Assembly (NCBI GenBank): GCA_945861585.1
Contig: CAMAVC010000034.1
Coordinates: 1 to 32,673 of the forward strand
Source: Planctomicrobium piriforme
GTDB taxonomy: Bacteria > Planctomycetota > Planctomycetia > Pirellulales > UBA1268
DNA length: 32,673 bases
Reading direction: 5' to 3'
The translations under genes and the position numbers were made by a program. Positions 1 to 7,881 of this stretch are shown here, piece by piece; positions within the stretch are counted from its first letter, which is position 1; each line of letters starts with the position of its first letter. A model generated the notes under the pieces. The model was given only the letters and a program-made list of their open reading frames with translations. It was not told where the DNA came from and did not search any database.

Positions 1-113
1 TAGCCTCCGGCGTGGAAGGCATGGAGCAGGGGCAGGCCGACGTAGCCCAGCCCAATCACACCGATCACGGCAGTGCGATCATCAATCTTCTGATGGAGCG
101 TCGTTGACGTCAT
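1..113 (-). CDS. Nucleotide-sugar dehydrogenase (UDP-glucose/UDP-ManNAc dehydrogenase family), N-terminal 37 residues only
   Basis: The gene runs off the left edge. It starts at the ATG whose complement is 111-113 and reads MTSTTLHQKIDDRTAVIGVI, then GLGYVGLPLLHAF. The G-x-G-Y-V-G-L-P pattern is the NAD-binding loop that opens the UDP-glucose 6-dehydrogenase/WecC family, which oxidises the sugar C6 alcohol to a carboxylate. It follows the GT4 gene by 8 bp and is evidently the last gene seen of the same minus-strand operon. The family call rests only on this loop and on context. Which sugar it oxidises (Glc, GlcNAc, ManNAc) cannot be told here. Confidence 0.85.
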   Translation of the reverse strand, partial: MTSTTLHQKIDDRTAVIGVIGLGYVGLPLLHAFHAGG

Positions 114-121
114 TGAAATCC

Positions 122-1288
122 TTACGCAGCGCTGGGGCGTCCCAGGATAGCAGCATAATGTCCGGCCCAGCGCTGGCCAATTTCATGCCAACCAAATCGC
201 TCGAACGCGTAGGCTCGACCCTGGGCGCCGGCGTTTGCCCGCAGGAAGGCGTTGCCAAGCCAGCGGGCAAGCTCGGCGGCGAGCAAATCCTGCTGAAGAG
301 GCACGACGGCCCCTGCGCCGGCCGCGGTCACGTCATCTGCGATGCCGACTTCCGGCGAGACGATCACGGGTGCTCCCGCTGCCATGGCTTCCGCAACGGC
401 GATGCCGAAGTTTTCGTGCTCGGAAGGCAGTGCAAACACATCGGCATCGACGAGGGCTTTGATCCGGTCTTGCCCCTGCAAAAGCCCGGTGAACACAACC
501 CGCTCTGCTGCGCCGCAGCGGGCAGCAAGCGTTTGCATCGTCTCGAGTTGGCCGCCGGAATCCGGACCAACGATCGCCAGGTGCGCATGCTTCAGATGGC
601 CGGAACCGAGCGCGCGCACAAGGGGTTCCACACCTTTGCCAGGATGCAAGCGGCCCAGAAACGTGATGAGCGGCGCACCCGCCGGGATGCCGAACCGCTT
701 GCGAAATGAACCCGGGGCGGGAAGGGCTTGATATTCCGCTAGGTCCACGCCGTTCGGTTCGATGATCGCTCTCGGCTGAAGATGAAGGTGCTCCGCATTC
801 CGGCGTTCGAAGCCTGTCGTGTAATGAATCGCCGCAGCCGCCTCAAGCATTCGGGAGAGTCGCCAGGCCAGGTAGATGCGCTTGACGAGCCAGTTGCGAC
901 GCAGACTCCACCGATCGATCATACCGCACGGCCGGATCAGGTAGGGCTTGCCGTACCGACGGGCGAATGTCGCCGAGAGGTGTTGCACTTCCTCGAACAA
1001 CGCATGGATATGAATTATGTCGGCCGCCTCCACGTCGGCGGCAACCGATTCCGATAGGGCAGGATGCCGTGCGAAACGGCCGAAACATGGGCCGACGCAC
1101 GTCACGGCAACCCCTTTGCTACGGATCTGCTCGGCCAGGGAAGGCTCTCGTCCCTCGCGATAAGATGCAACCACCCGCACGTCCAGTCCGGCATGTTGCT
1201 GGGCGACCGCCAGCCCAGCGAGCGCAACCGCAGGGCCCCCGCTGTGAAGGTCGAGCCCCGACGTTACATGGAGAACGCGGCAGGTCAT
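122..1288 (-). CDS. GT4-family glycosyltransferase (GT-B fold)
   Basis: A 388-aa protein, normal length for GT4. The N-terminal Rossmann half opens with VLHVTSGLDLHSGGP (residues 5-19), whose GG loop binds the donor phosphate region. The C-terminal donor half has LGRLHPGKG at 211-219 and an E-x7-E motif (E292 and E300 in HENFGIAVAE), as in retaining GT4 enzymes. It is predicted to add a sugar to the growing lipid-linked repeat unit at the cytoplasmic membrane face. The ATG at 1288 overlaps the stop of the Wzy-like gene by 4 bp (ATGA), which fixes the start. Sugar specificity cannot be read from the sequence. Confidence 0.92.
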   Translation of the reverse strand: MTCRVLHVTSGLDLHSGGPAVALAGLAVAQQHAGLDVRVVASYREGREPSLAEQIRSKGVAVTCVGPCFGRFARHPALSESVAADVEAADIIHIHALFEEVQHLSATFARRYGKPYLIRPCGMIDRWSLRRNWLVKRIYLAWRLSRMLEAAAAIHYTTGFERRNAEHLHLQPRAIIEPNGVDLAEYQALPAPGSFRKRFGIPAGAPLITFLGRLHPGKGVEPLVRALGSGHLKHAHLAIVGPDSGGQLETMQTLAARCGAAERVVFTGLLQGQDRIKALVDADVFALPSEHENFGIAVAEAMAAGAPVIVSPEVGIADDVTAAGAGAVVPLQQDLLAAELARWLGNAFLRANAGAQGRAYAFERFGWHEIGQRWAGHYAAILGRPSAA

Positions 1289-2799
1289 TGAGTCAAGACC
1301 CGTACCCGATGCGTTGCATCCTGACGAATTGCAGTCGTACAGCGGTCACCGAGCAGAATTCCGCCAAGCACAAAAAGCCACATGAATGCAGCGTGTCCGC
1401 CTAGCGCAAAAATTCCAGCTTCGCCGAGGTTCAAGACCAGCAACGACACGAACATCGCGACGCCTGGAATGTTACGGGCGTGGACGAGACTCAAGAGCAT
1501 CGTGATGATGAATCCGACGAAAGCCAACGTGCCAAGCACACCCACTTCTTCGAGCAGTGCCGTTGGTAGAAACCCTTTCTCGACCGGCGCGTAGAGGATC
1601 GTCGCTGTCTCGCGAAAATAGTGATCTGTGGATACCCCAAACCCGATGCCGACGATCGGCGATTGCAGGAAGTTGCTCCAGCCTCGCTCAATGAGCCCTT
1701 GTCGGGACGAAAAAATATCGGCAACCACAATTTCCTCGACATCCGCTCGTGACTTCACGAGAAAAGATCGAATTCCAGACATCAGAGCGCCCTGTGTCGC
1801 CATGTCGTACACAGTCGCAATGAGTGCTGCGGCCAGCACGCCTGCGACAATTACCTTCCTTGGATAGTTGAGGCGGATCGCGAATCGCCGCCCACGGCTC
1901 CACAGCACGGCGAGCGTGGAAACGACCGTTAGCCCGGCGGCCAGCGTCCCGGCCCCGGTCCGTGATCGAGTCAGAAACATGCCGTACGCGAGGAATGCAA
2001 TCAGGGGCACGCAGATCCAGCGGTTCCGGTGGCCAGAAAACAGCAAGACGCATGTCAGATAGACGATGAGCAGGGCGAAGATAGGCCCAGCGGTTTGCGA
2101 ATGATAGAAGGCAAGGTTGTAAAGGCCAAGAGCGGCGGTTGTCGCTCGAAAGTTCTGTGCCACGCCGAGAACCAGCGACAGAACGCTGAGTATCACCACG
2201 GCGGCGGTCTGCGACACGAACCACTCGGTCGTGTCAATGCGGCGCTCACGTATCGTTGCCATGAACGCAAAAAAACCCGTCATCCCTGCCCAGTAAATCA
2301 GCACCTTGATAAGGGCGATATGCGTGAAGTAGCCGCTCACGATCGAGCAGAAGGCGGCGACCATGCAAAAGGTCGTCATGGCCAGGTACGGCGGAGAATA
2401 TAGGAAAGAAAGCGTGCCGCCGACCGCGAACCGCGCTGAAAAGATCGCAACGCTGAAAACACGAGAGAACGTGAACGCTATTGTTTTTGCGACGAATGCG
2501 GTGTTCAGGGTCAGCGCCAGAACAGCGCAGGAAAAACCCATCAAGGCGATCAGGGGAGAGCCCAGCATCATGCCGGCGACGACGATGAAGAAAGCGGTGT
2601 TTCCGATCGCCCCGCCCTTGTTCACGAACATGAACACAACCGTCGCGCACGCATACAAGGCAACCCTCCCGAGCGACAGCCCCCGGCACGGAAAGGCATC
2701 GCTCGGGAGCCGTTGCATGGCCGCCGGCCGCACGAGAACATAACGGCCAGCGGTACCGGTCGCATCGATAGCGGGAGAAAATGTCAGGTTAGATGGCAT
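1285..2799 (-). CDS. Polytopic O-antigen ligase/polymerase-like membrane protein (Wzy/WaaL type)
   Basis: 504 aa from the ATG at 2799 (MPSNLTFSPAID). The open frame continues 73 codons upstream, but that part lies over the GT2 gene and looks like shadow. About ten hydrophobic segments run from residue 35 to the C-terminus. A large loop in the middle contains RQGLIERGWSNFLQSPIVGI followed by GFG, the usual pattern before the last helices of Wzy_C proteins. Such proteins polymerise repeat units or join the glycan to an acceptor on the outer face of the membrane. It overlaps the upstream GT2 by 16 bp and the downstream GT4 by 4 bp. A second protein of this kind lies at 7878-9827, so one may be polymerase and the other ligase; the sequence does not say which. 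Confidence 0.85.
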   Translation of the reverse strand: MPSNLTFSPAIDATGTAGRYVLVRPAAMQRLPSDAFPCRGLSLGRVALYACATVVFMFVNKGGAIGNTAFFIVVAGMMLGSPLIALMGFSCAVLALTLNTAFVAKTIAFTFSRVFSVAIFSARFAVGGTLSFLYSPPYLAMTTFCMVAAFCSIVSGYFTHIALIKVLIYWAGMTGFFAFMATIRERRIDTTEWFVSQTAAVVILSVLSLVLGVAQNFRATTAALGLYNLAFYHSQTAGPIFALLIVYLTCVLLFSGHRNRWICVPLIAFLAYGMFLTRSRTGAGTLAAGLTVVSTLAVLWSRGRRFAIRLNYPRKVIVAGVLAAALIATVYDMATQGALMSGIRSFLVKSRADVEEIVVADIFSSRQGLIERGWSNFLQSPIVGIGFGVSTDHYFRETATILYAPVEKGFLPTALLEEVGVLGTLAFVGFIITMLLSLVHARNIPGVAMFVSLLVLNLGEAGIFALGGHAAFMWLFVLGGILLGDRCTTAIRQDATHRVRVLTQ

Positions 2800-3788
2800 G
2801 GCATTCGCCCGCGAAACGATTCCGGTGTCCGTCTTTTCCCGGTGAACAGCCTCCAGACAACGTCCGCGTAAGCCGCGATCAACTTCGCTGCAAACTGGGA
2901 ATACTTCGTGAGCGATTGGCCGCGCAGCGGCGCCATTAGGGCGCGTGCTAAGGCCATGCCCGTCGTTGCGGTGATCCAGCCGAGCAACGGCATTGGTTTC
3001 CCGGCATTGAGAAACCACAAGGCAGTGTTGCGCTTCATGAGGTAGTTCGACCGACTGGCGAAGTCGTAGCCGGCCAATTTCTGGTGGTGGACGATGCTAT
3101 CCACAGGCAGATAATGCCTTTCCCATCCCGCCTGCTCCGCCCGCCAATCCCACTCCGCCTCATCGCCGTAGCACCAATACTCCTCGTCATAAAGGCCCAC
3201 ATCTCGGATCGCCGCGGCTCGCACCAGCACACAGCAGCCGTTCAACGAGGCAACGTTACCGGGCTCCTGCATGGTGGCTGAGAGATTCGCGTGGCCGAGT
3301 CTCGCGACCAAGCTGCCGCCAACGCTCGGCCACGCAAGTATCGTGTTCTGGACGGTGCCGCCTTCACGCAGGAACACCCGTGGGCCGACCTTGCCCACCT
3401 TTGAGTGCTTCCGAAGATAGCTCACAAGGATGCCGACAAAAACAGGATCGAAGACGGTTGTGTCGGGATTGAGAATCAGGACGAACTCCGCGCCGGCCTC
3501 CAGGGCTAGGCGTATGCCTACGTTGTTGCCGCCGCAGTAGCCTAGGTTTCCGCCGGAACTCACCGCCTGTACGCGTGGGAAATTGGCTCGAACCAATTCA
3601 AGCGTTCCATCCGTGGAATCGTTGTCAACGTAAATGATCTGTAGCGGTTCGTAGGGTACGCGATCCCACGATGAGAGGCATGGCTCGACAAGGTTCTTTT
3701 CGTTGTAGCCGACGATTACGACGGCGACGAGTCCTTCAATCGAGCGTTCACTGCCGGCAAGAAGAGACGTTAACTCAGGGTAGATCAT
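2784..3788 (-). CDS. GT2-family glycosyltransferase (rhamnosyltransferase-like)
   Basis: 334 aa from the ATG at 3788, which overlaps the stop of the upstream GT4 by 4 bp (ATGA). The open frame runs 55 codons further but without family sequence. GT-A features: VVIVGYNEKNLV near residue 23, the nucleotide-binding VDNDSTDGT near 53, an NPDT motif in place of DxD near 105, and DEAEWDW near 213, which supplies the likely catalytic acid or base. The C-terminus carries a hydrophobic stretch (MALARALMAPL) like other WbbL-type enzymes. It is expected to transfer a deoxyhexose or similar sugar to the lipid-linked intermediate. The donor is unknown. It resembles the broken GT2 gene at 5125-6120 in motif order. 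Confidence 0.9.
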   Translation of the reverse strand: MIYPELTSLLAGSERSIEGLVAVVIVGYNEKNLVEPCLSSWDRVPYEPLQIIYVDNDSTDGTLELVRANFPRVQAVSSGGNLGYCGGNNVGIRLALEAGAEFVLILNPDTTVFDPVFVGILVSYLRKHSKVGKVGPRVFLREGGTVQNTILAWPSVGGSLVARLGHANLSATMQEPGNVASLNGCCVLVRAAAIRDVGLYDEEYWCYGDEAEWDWRAEQAGWERHYLPVDSIVHHQKLAGYDFASRSNYLMKRNTALWFLNAGKPMPLLGWITATTGMALARALMAPLRGQSLTKYSQFAAKLIAAYADVVWRLFTGKRRTPESFRGRMPCHLT

Positions 3789-5125
3789 CGCGGGTGTCCA
3801 TCTCCCAATCGCATGGCAAGTCTGCACCCAAGGCTCCTCACTGCAAACTCTCCGACTTGCGCGACTGCAGTCAGCATGCGCTTTCGCGGCTTCCTCGTGC
3901 GAGCGAGCGGTGCCCGGCAGAATCTCGCCACGGGCGCCGTGACCGCCGGCCAAGCGAGTGCGTTGCGTGCGGCGGCAAAGCGATCCGCTGGGAATGCTTC
4001 CGCTCGAACCCAGTTTTTCATTCGCAGAATGGCATCAGCCAACGCTTCGGCGTCATTAGCCGGTGAGAAGATGCCGATACCGTGGCCCTCGACGAAGTCG
4101 CGCTGTAACCCCATCCCGCTCACGATCATTGGCAAGCCCGCCCAGACGAAATCAAGGAGCCGGGTGCCCAGGCAGTAACGCGTTTCGAGCGACGCCGGAT
4201 AGGTTGCGATTCCGGCGTCGGCATCTTTGTAAAAACCGCCAATGTCGCGATAAGGGATTCGGTCCGATAGGAAGAAGACATTGCGATCCCGCAGCCCGAG
4301 TGACTCGGCCAGCGCGAACGTTTCCCGGGTGCGAACTGCTGCTGGATCTAGCCAAGACGATCGGCCTGCCGGCCGTGGCAAGCCCGTTCCGAGGAATACG
4401 AGCCGGATCGACGGATCCTCGACGAAGAGTCGCTTCATGGCGTGAAGCAACGTCTGCGGGTCTTGCCAGGCGAGGATATGGCTTGTCCATAAGAGCAGAA
4501 AATCATCTGGTTTCACCGCCGGCAGCCGATCGCGGAGCGGCCGGCCTGTAGCGACGGGTTCGGTGATTGGTACCCCCATGGGAACGAAGTCGATGATGCC
4601 TCGGCAGTCAGGGTCGTTGCGGACCCGCTCGGAATCGAGGATTCCAGCCGCGTTCAGCGTGCCCAGCCAGAGATCTCGCTGGGCCGCTCCCGTACAGACG
4701 ATGAAATCAGCGTGTGAGAGTTGCGCGATCGTCCAACGCACTACCCGGCGATGCATTCGCCTCAAGAGCGCCGCAGGTGCTTCTGGGAACGCCTCAAAGA
4801 TCTCCACCGCCAGCGGAGTGTACATGTCGAGCACAATTCGGATTCCAGAACGCACTACGTCGAGTAATCGGTCCGCCGTCAAACCCAACGTGTAAAGCAC
4901 GTCATGGGTCGTGAGGAGGTCACGAAATGCCGCCCTGTGTGGACAGGGTACGAGATTGATGCCCGGCTGGGGGTCATTCGTACCTTCTGTCGTCGCGAAC
5001 GTGACGTCGCAGATCGTTGCCAACGCCCTACCAACTTCCAGTTTGCGGATGCCGACCGCTGACATCTGCCCTCCGATGGGCTCCGAGATCGGGATTAACA
5101 CACGGGTACGGCGCGCCGGTTCCAT
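3785..5125 (-). CDS. GT4-family glycosyltransferase
   Basis: 446 aa from the ATG at 5125 (MEPARRTRVLIPISEPIGGQ). That ATG overlaps the previous stop in a TGATG junction, so I prefer it to the 13-codon longer frame. Residues 14-40 carry the GT-B N-terminal glycine loop (EPIGGQMSAVGIRK), as in GT4 enzymes. The C-terminal half has a donor-site pattern (CLGTRLLDFVWAGLPMIVSG), where the usual E-rich loop is replaced by the LETRYCLGTRLLDF type seen in several O-antigen GT4 proteins. It sits in the fully coupled minus-strand operon. Substrate cannot be assigned. Confidence 0.85.
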   Translation of the reverse strand: MEPARRTRVLIPISEPIGGQMSAVGIRKLEVGRALATICDVTFATTEGTNDPQPGINLVPCPHRAAFRDLLTTHDVLYTLGLTADRLLDVVRSGIRIVLDMYTPLAVEIFEAFPEAPAALLRRMHRRVVRWTIAQLSHADFIVCTGAAQRDLWLGTLNAAGILDSERVRNDPDCRGIIDFVPMGVPITEPVATGRPLRDRLPAVKPDDFLLLWTSHILAWQDPQTLLHAMKRLFVEDPSIRLVFLGTGLPRPAGRSSWLDPAAVRTRETFALAESLGLRDRNVFFLSDRIPYRDIGGFYKDADAGIATYPASLETRYCLGTRLLDFVWAGLPMIVSGMGLQRDFVEGHGIGIFSPANDAEALADAILRMKNWVRAEAFPADRFAAARNALAWPAVTAPVARFCRAPLARTRKPRKRMLTAVAQVGEFAVRSLGCRLAMRLGDGHPR

Positions 5126-6120
5126 CACGACTGCACCGCTTCCGTGGCGCGCGGACGCAGCCACGGCATTTCAAGTAGCCACTCAGGAGCATTCAGTTCC
5201 AGATGGCGCCGCCAGATGATGCGGGGGCTTTTGAGTAGCAATTCGATGTCCGCCTTGAGCAACTGCCACGCTCGTTTCCACACCTGGCGAAACACGGCGC
5301 CCGCCGGGCGGGAGACGAACTCCAGCAGAAAATTGATCCCATATTTGAGCAGGGGGTTGAACTGATCCTTGAGCGTGTAGATCAAGAATCCTCGCTCGAA
5401 GCGGATCTTGACCGGGCGGCCGGATTGCGGGGTTTCGAGCTGGTTGCAGTGGTGGATCACGCTCCTGGTGCTCACGGCAATTCGCTTGCCGTGATACCGG
5501 CTTCTCCGCAGGAGGTCGATCTCCTTAAAGTAGAACAAGAACTGGGGGTCGATCACACCGACATCCTCGTAGAACGCCTTTCTCGCTATGATCGCCGCGT
5601 CAGAGCCCGTCGTTGTCTCATACCAAGGCCTCGGGCCGCCGTTCCGCGCGTCCTGAACAAAGCCGGGTTTCTCACTCACCATCTGGAGGAGATTGTGGTC
5701 GAAGCGATCATTCTTGACGTTGAGAATCATCGATGGGACAGCATAGAGCGAGGGCTCCTCCCGAAAGTGTGCCCGCATCTCCCGCAGCCATGAAGGCTTC
5801 ACTCAAGTATCGGGGTTGAGAGGAAAGATGAACTCCGCCCCGGCGGCGATCGCAGCACGGATTCCCTCGTTGTTGCGGCCTGCGAAACCGAGGTTTGCGG
5901 AATTGCGCACGATCGTGACCGACTAAAATGACCGTTCCATGAACTCCGCGCTGCGGTCGTTCGATGCATTATCGACGAGGAACACCCGGAAGTTGCTGTC
6001 TTTGGTCGCGAGCACGCTCGAGATGCAATTCTCCAGCCACTTTTGCTCGTTGAAGCAAAGGACGACGACGGCTGCTTTCGCGGTTAAGGGATCGGCCCGT
6101 TGAGGATTGGAGCGACTCAT
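5125..6120 (-). pseudogene. GT2 glycosyltransferase gene broken by two in-frame nonsense codons
   Basis: Read from the ATG at 6120 (MSRSNPQRADPLTAKAAVVV), a single frame covers a full GT2 protein of about 331 codons. The parts are LCFNEQKWLENC, VDNASNDRSAEF, GFAGRNNEG, FPLNPDT, then GSDAAIIARKAFYEDVGVID and FYFKEIDLLRR. The frame is interrupted by TAG at 5923-5925 (after ERSF) and by TGA at 5803-5805 (directly after NPDT). Alignment to the intact neighbour at 2784 shows no missing residues at either point, so these are point nonsense changes, not frameshifts. Start and stop still overlap the neighbours (ATGA upstream, TGATG downstream), so the operon layout is intact. The product is presumably lost unless there is readthrough. 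Two independent assembly errors are the alternative. Confidence 0.85.
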
Positions 6121-7343
6121 GGGATCACGGTCGTCGTGCATGGGTCGGGCCTGCGAATCCGGATCGGGATTCCAGCGTCGGGGATGCGATCGGCGATGAA
6201 CAGCACGTAGCCGCCTCCCCCCGCACCCATGATCATGGCAGCTCTTGCACCGGCCTCTTTGTCAATGAAACCGCGAAGCGGTGCGGGGCAATGATTTTCG
6301 ACAACCTCACACTGGGCGCGGTGCGAAACGTTGATGGCCGCTGCCAAGCCCGACAGGTCCTGCGACTGTATTGCCTTCCAGCAATCGAGGCTGGCCTGAT
6401 CCAGCGCCTCGGCGTGCGGGGCGAACTGAGCGTGATCACTTCGCACCGTTACCACGCAATCGGCCGGCCGGTCCCAGGAATGTTTAAGATAGAGATGACT
6501 CTCCAACCACTTCAGCGTTTCTTCGCTTTTGTCGACGTCGATTCGATCCGGGAAGTACGCATTCGCAGGATAGCGGAACAGGTTTGCTCCCGTGCCTACG
6601 ATGCCGCGAGCGTCCAGGGTGCCGGAGATGTAGCCGCGCTTGTCGGGAGGATTCTCGAGGCAGAAGATGATTTCGGCGAGCCGGTCGGGCGGATAGAGCG
6701 TGGGGAGTTGGCAGCCGAAGAATCGGCGCACGGTCTTGATTGTGCTGCTCGCCATTCCTGACCGGTCCCGCAGGGCTGCAAACGGCTCGATTGGCAGAAC
6801 CACGAGATGGCCATAGCCTGAAGGCGTCGCTCCGTTGAACCGCGGATTGTCCATGAAGCCGCTGCAGAGGCTCGCCCGAGTGGGGATGTAGGAACCCTTC
6901 GCGATGGCAGTCGAGGAGGTTGGCGCGTCAGCCAGGAAGTGGTCACGCGGAAAGACGATGTACTCGATGCCGTGTTCAACGCATGCCCGTCGCTTTTCCG
7001 GCGCATCGCCGTCTTCGTTGATGACGAAGATGTCGGGGCGAATGAGTCCGAGGTGCTCCACAAAGCCCAGGGGGCTCGGATCGTTCACCACATCGACCCA
7101 TTTCACACACCGGAGATTCTCGAGCAAAAACTTGCGTTCTGCTTGCGAGTACGTCGGTTGCTTGTTCTTCTGTTGCACGATCGACTGATCCGCCCCGAGT
7201 GATACATAGAGATCGCCGAGCGAAGCCGCCTTGTTGAGAAACACAACGTGGCTTGCATGCAGCAGATCGAAGCAGCCAGCCACCATGACCTTTGGCCGTT
7301 TCGCGGCGTGAGTCGCCCTCAATGCTGTTTCGTTGTCAGTCAC
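6117..7343 (-). CDS. Fusion of a RfaE/TagD-type nucleotidyltransferase with a GHMP-family sugar kinase
   Basis: 408 aa from a GTG at 7343 that overlaps the upstream stop by 8 bp; the next ATG (7286) would cut into the first strand. Residues 18-145 are a cytidylyltransferase-like domain: VMVAGCFDLLHASHV at 19-33 (the HxGH signature here reads HASH) and TSSTAI at 142-147. From about 155 a GHMP-kinase half follows: RASLCSGFMDNP, the phosphate loop SGMASST (195-201), ISGTLDARGI (239-248) and the C-terminal MGAGGGGYV (372-380). The kinase is shorter than usual between its first two motifs. By analogy with HldE and HddA it could phosphorylate a heptose or other sugar and activate the sugar phosphate to an NDP-sugar. 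The substrate is inference. Confidence 0.75.
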   Translation of the reverse strand: MTDNETALRATHAAKRPKVMVAGCFDLLHASHVVFLNKAASLGDLYVSLGADQSIVQQKNKQPTYSQAERKFLLENLRCVKWVDVVNDPSPLGFVEHLGLIRPDIFVINEDGDAPEKRRACVEHGIEYIVFPRDHFLADAPTSSTAIAKGSYIPTRASLCSGFMDNPRFNGATPSGYGHLVVLPIEPFAALRDRSGMASSTIKTVRRFFGCQLPTLYPPDRLAEIIFCLENPPDKRGYISGTLDARGIVGTGANLFRYPANAYFPDRIDVDKSEETLKWLESHLYLKHSWDRPADCVVTVRSDHAQFAPHAEALDQASLDCWKAIQSQDLSGLAAAINVSHRAQCEVVENHCPAPLRGFIDKEAGARAAMIMGAGGGGYVLFIADRIPDAGIPIRIRRPDPCTTTVIP

Positions 7344-7881
7344 GATTTTTAATCACACACGCGGGATTGCCGGCCACGATCGTGCCTGGAGGAACGTCAT
7401 TCACCACGACGGCTCGTGCGGCCACGATCGCCCTATCGCCGACGAGTGTCCCGGGCCCCACGAATGCATCGGCGCAGACCCAGACTTCGTCACCGATCGT
7501 GATGGGCAGCCGCAGTAGGCGAAAACCCGGGTCACGGTAATCGTGCGACCCGGCGCAGAGGTGCGCATGCTGCGACACCGTTGTCCGGCATCCGATTGTC
7601 ACTGGGCCAAGAGCGTAGACGATGGCACGGTCGCCGATCGCGCTCTCATCGCCGATCGACAGTTGCCAGGGCAGGAAAATCCTGACTGTTGGATGGATGT
7701 GCACTTCGCGGCCCACCCGGGCGCCGAACAACCGGAGGATACCGCGACGCACACCATGAAACGGCCGCGGAATGAGCCAGAAAAGAACGCTTGCCAGACC
7801 CCAGGCCGCCCGGGCGACAAGCTCACCGATCGAGTATTTCACACTCGCTCGGTTCGCGGCGATATCGACCGATGACGTCAT
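7336..7881 (-). CDS. WcaF-like hexapeptide-repeat O-acetyltransferase
   Basis: 181 aa. After a short amphipathic start (ELVARAAWGLASVLFWLIPR), the chain forms a left-handed beta-helix with hexapeptide turns: VGREVHIHPTVRIF, LSIGDESAIGDRAIV, VTIGCRTTVSQHAHL, then ITIGDEVWVCADAFVGPGTL and VGDRAIVAARAVV. The CAGSHDY segment and the closing GTIVAGNPACVIK are typical of the WcaF/colanic-acid acetyltransferase group, which uses acetyl-CoA to O-acetylate a sugar of the repeat unit in the cytoplasm. ATGA overlap with the upstream ligase-like gene and an 8-bp overlap with the fusion gene show tight coupling. Confidence 0.88.
   Translation of the reverse strand: MTSSVDIAANRASVKYSIGELVARAAWGLASVLFWLIPRPFHGVRRGILRLFGARVGREVHIHPTVRIFLPWQLSIGDESAIGDRAIVYALGPVTIGCRTTVSQHAHLCAGSHDYRDPGFRLLRLPITIGDEVWVCADAFVGPGTLVGDRAIVAARAVVVNDVPPGTIVAGNPACVIKNRD

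Noticed and set aside
5803..5805. Selenocysteine at the TGA in the broken GT2
   Set aside because: A second stop of another type (TAG) occurs upstream in the same frame, GT2 enzymes have no Sec at this site, and no SECIS-like hairpin was noticed.
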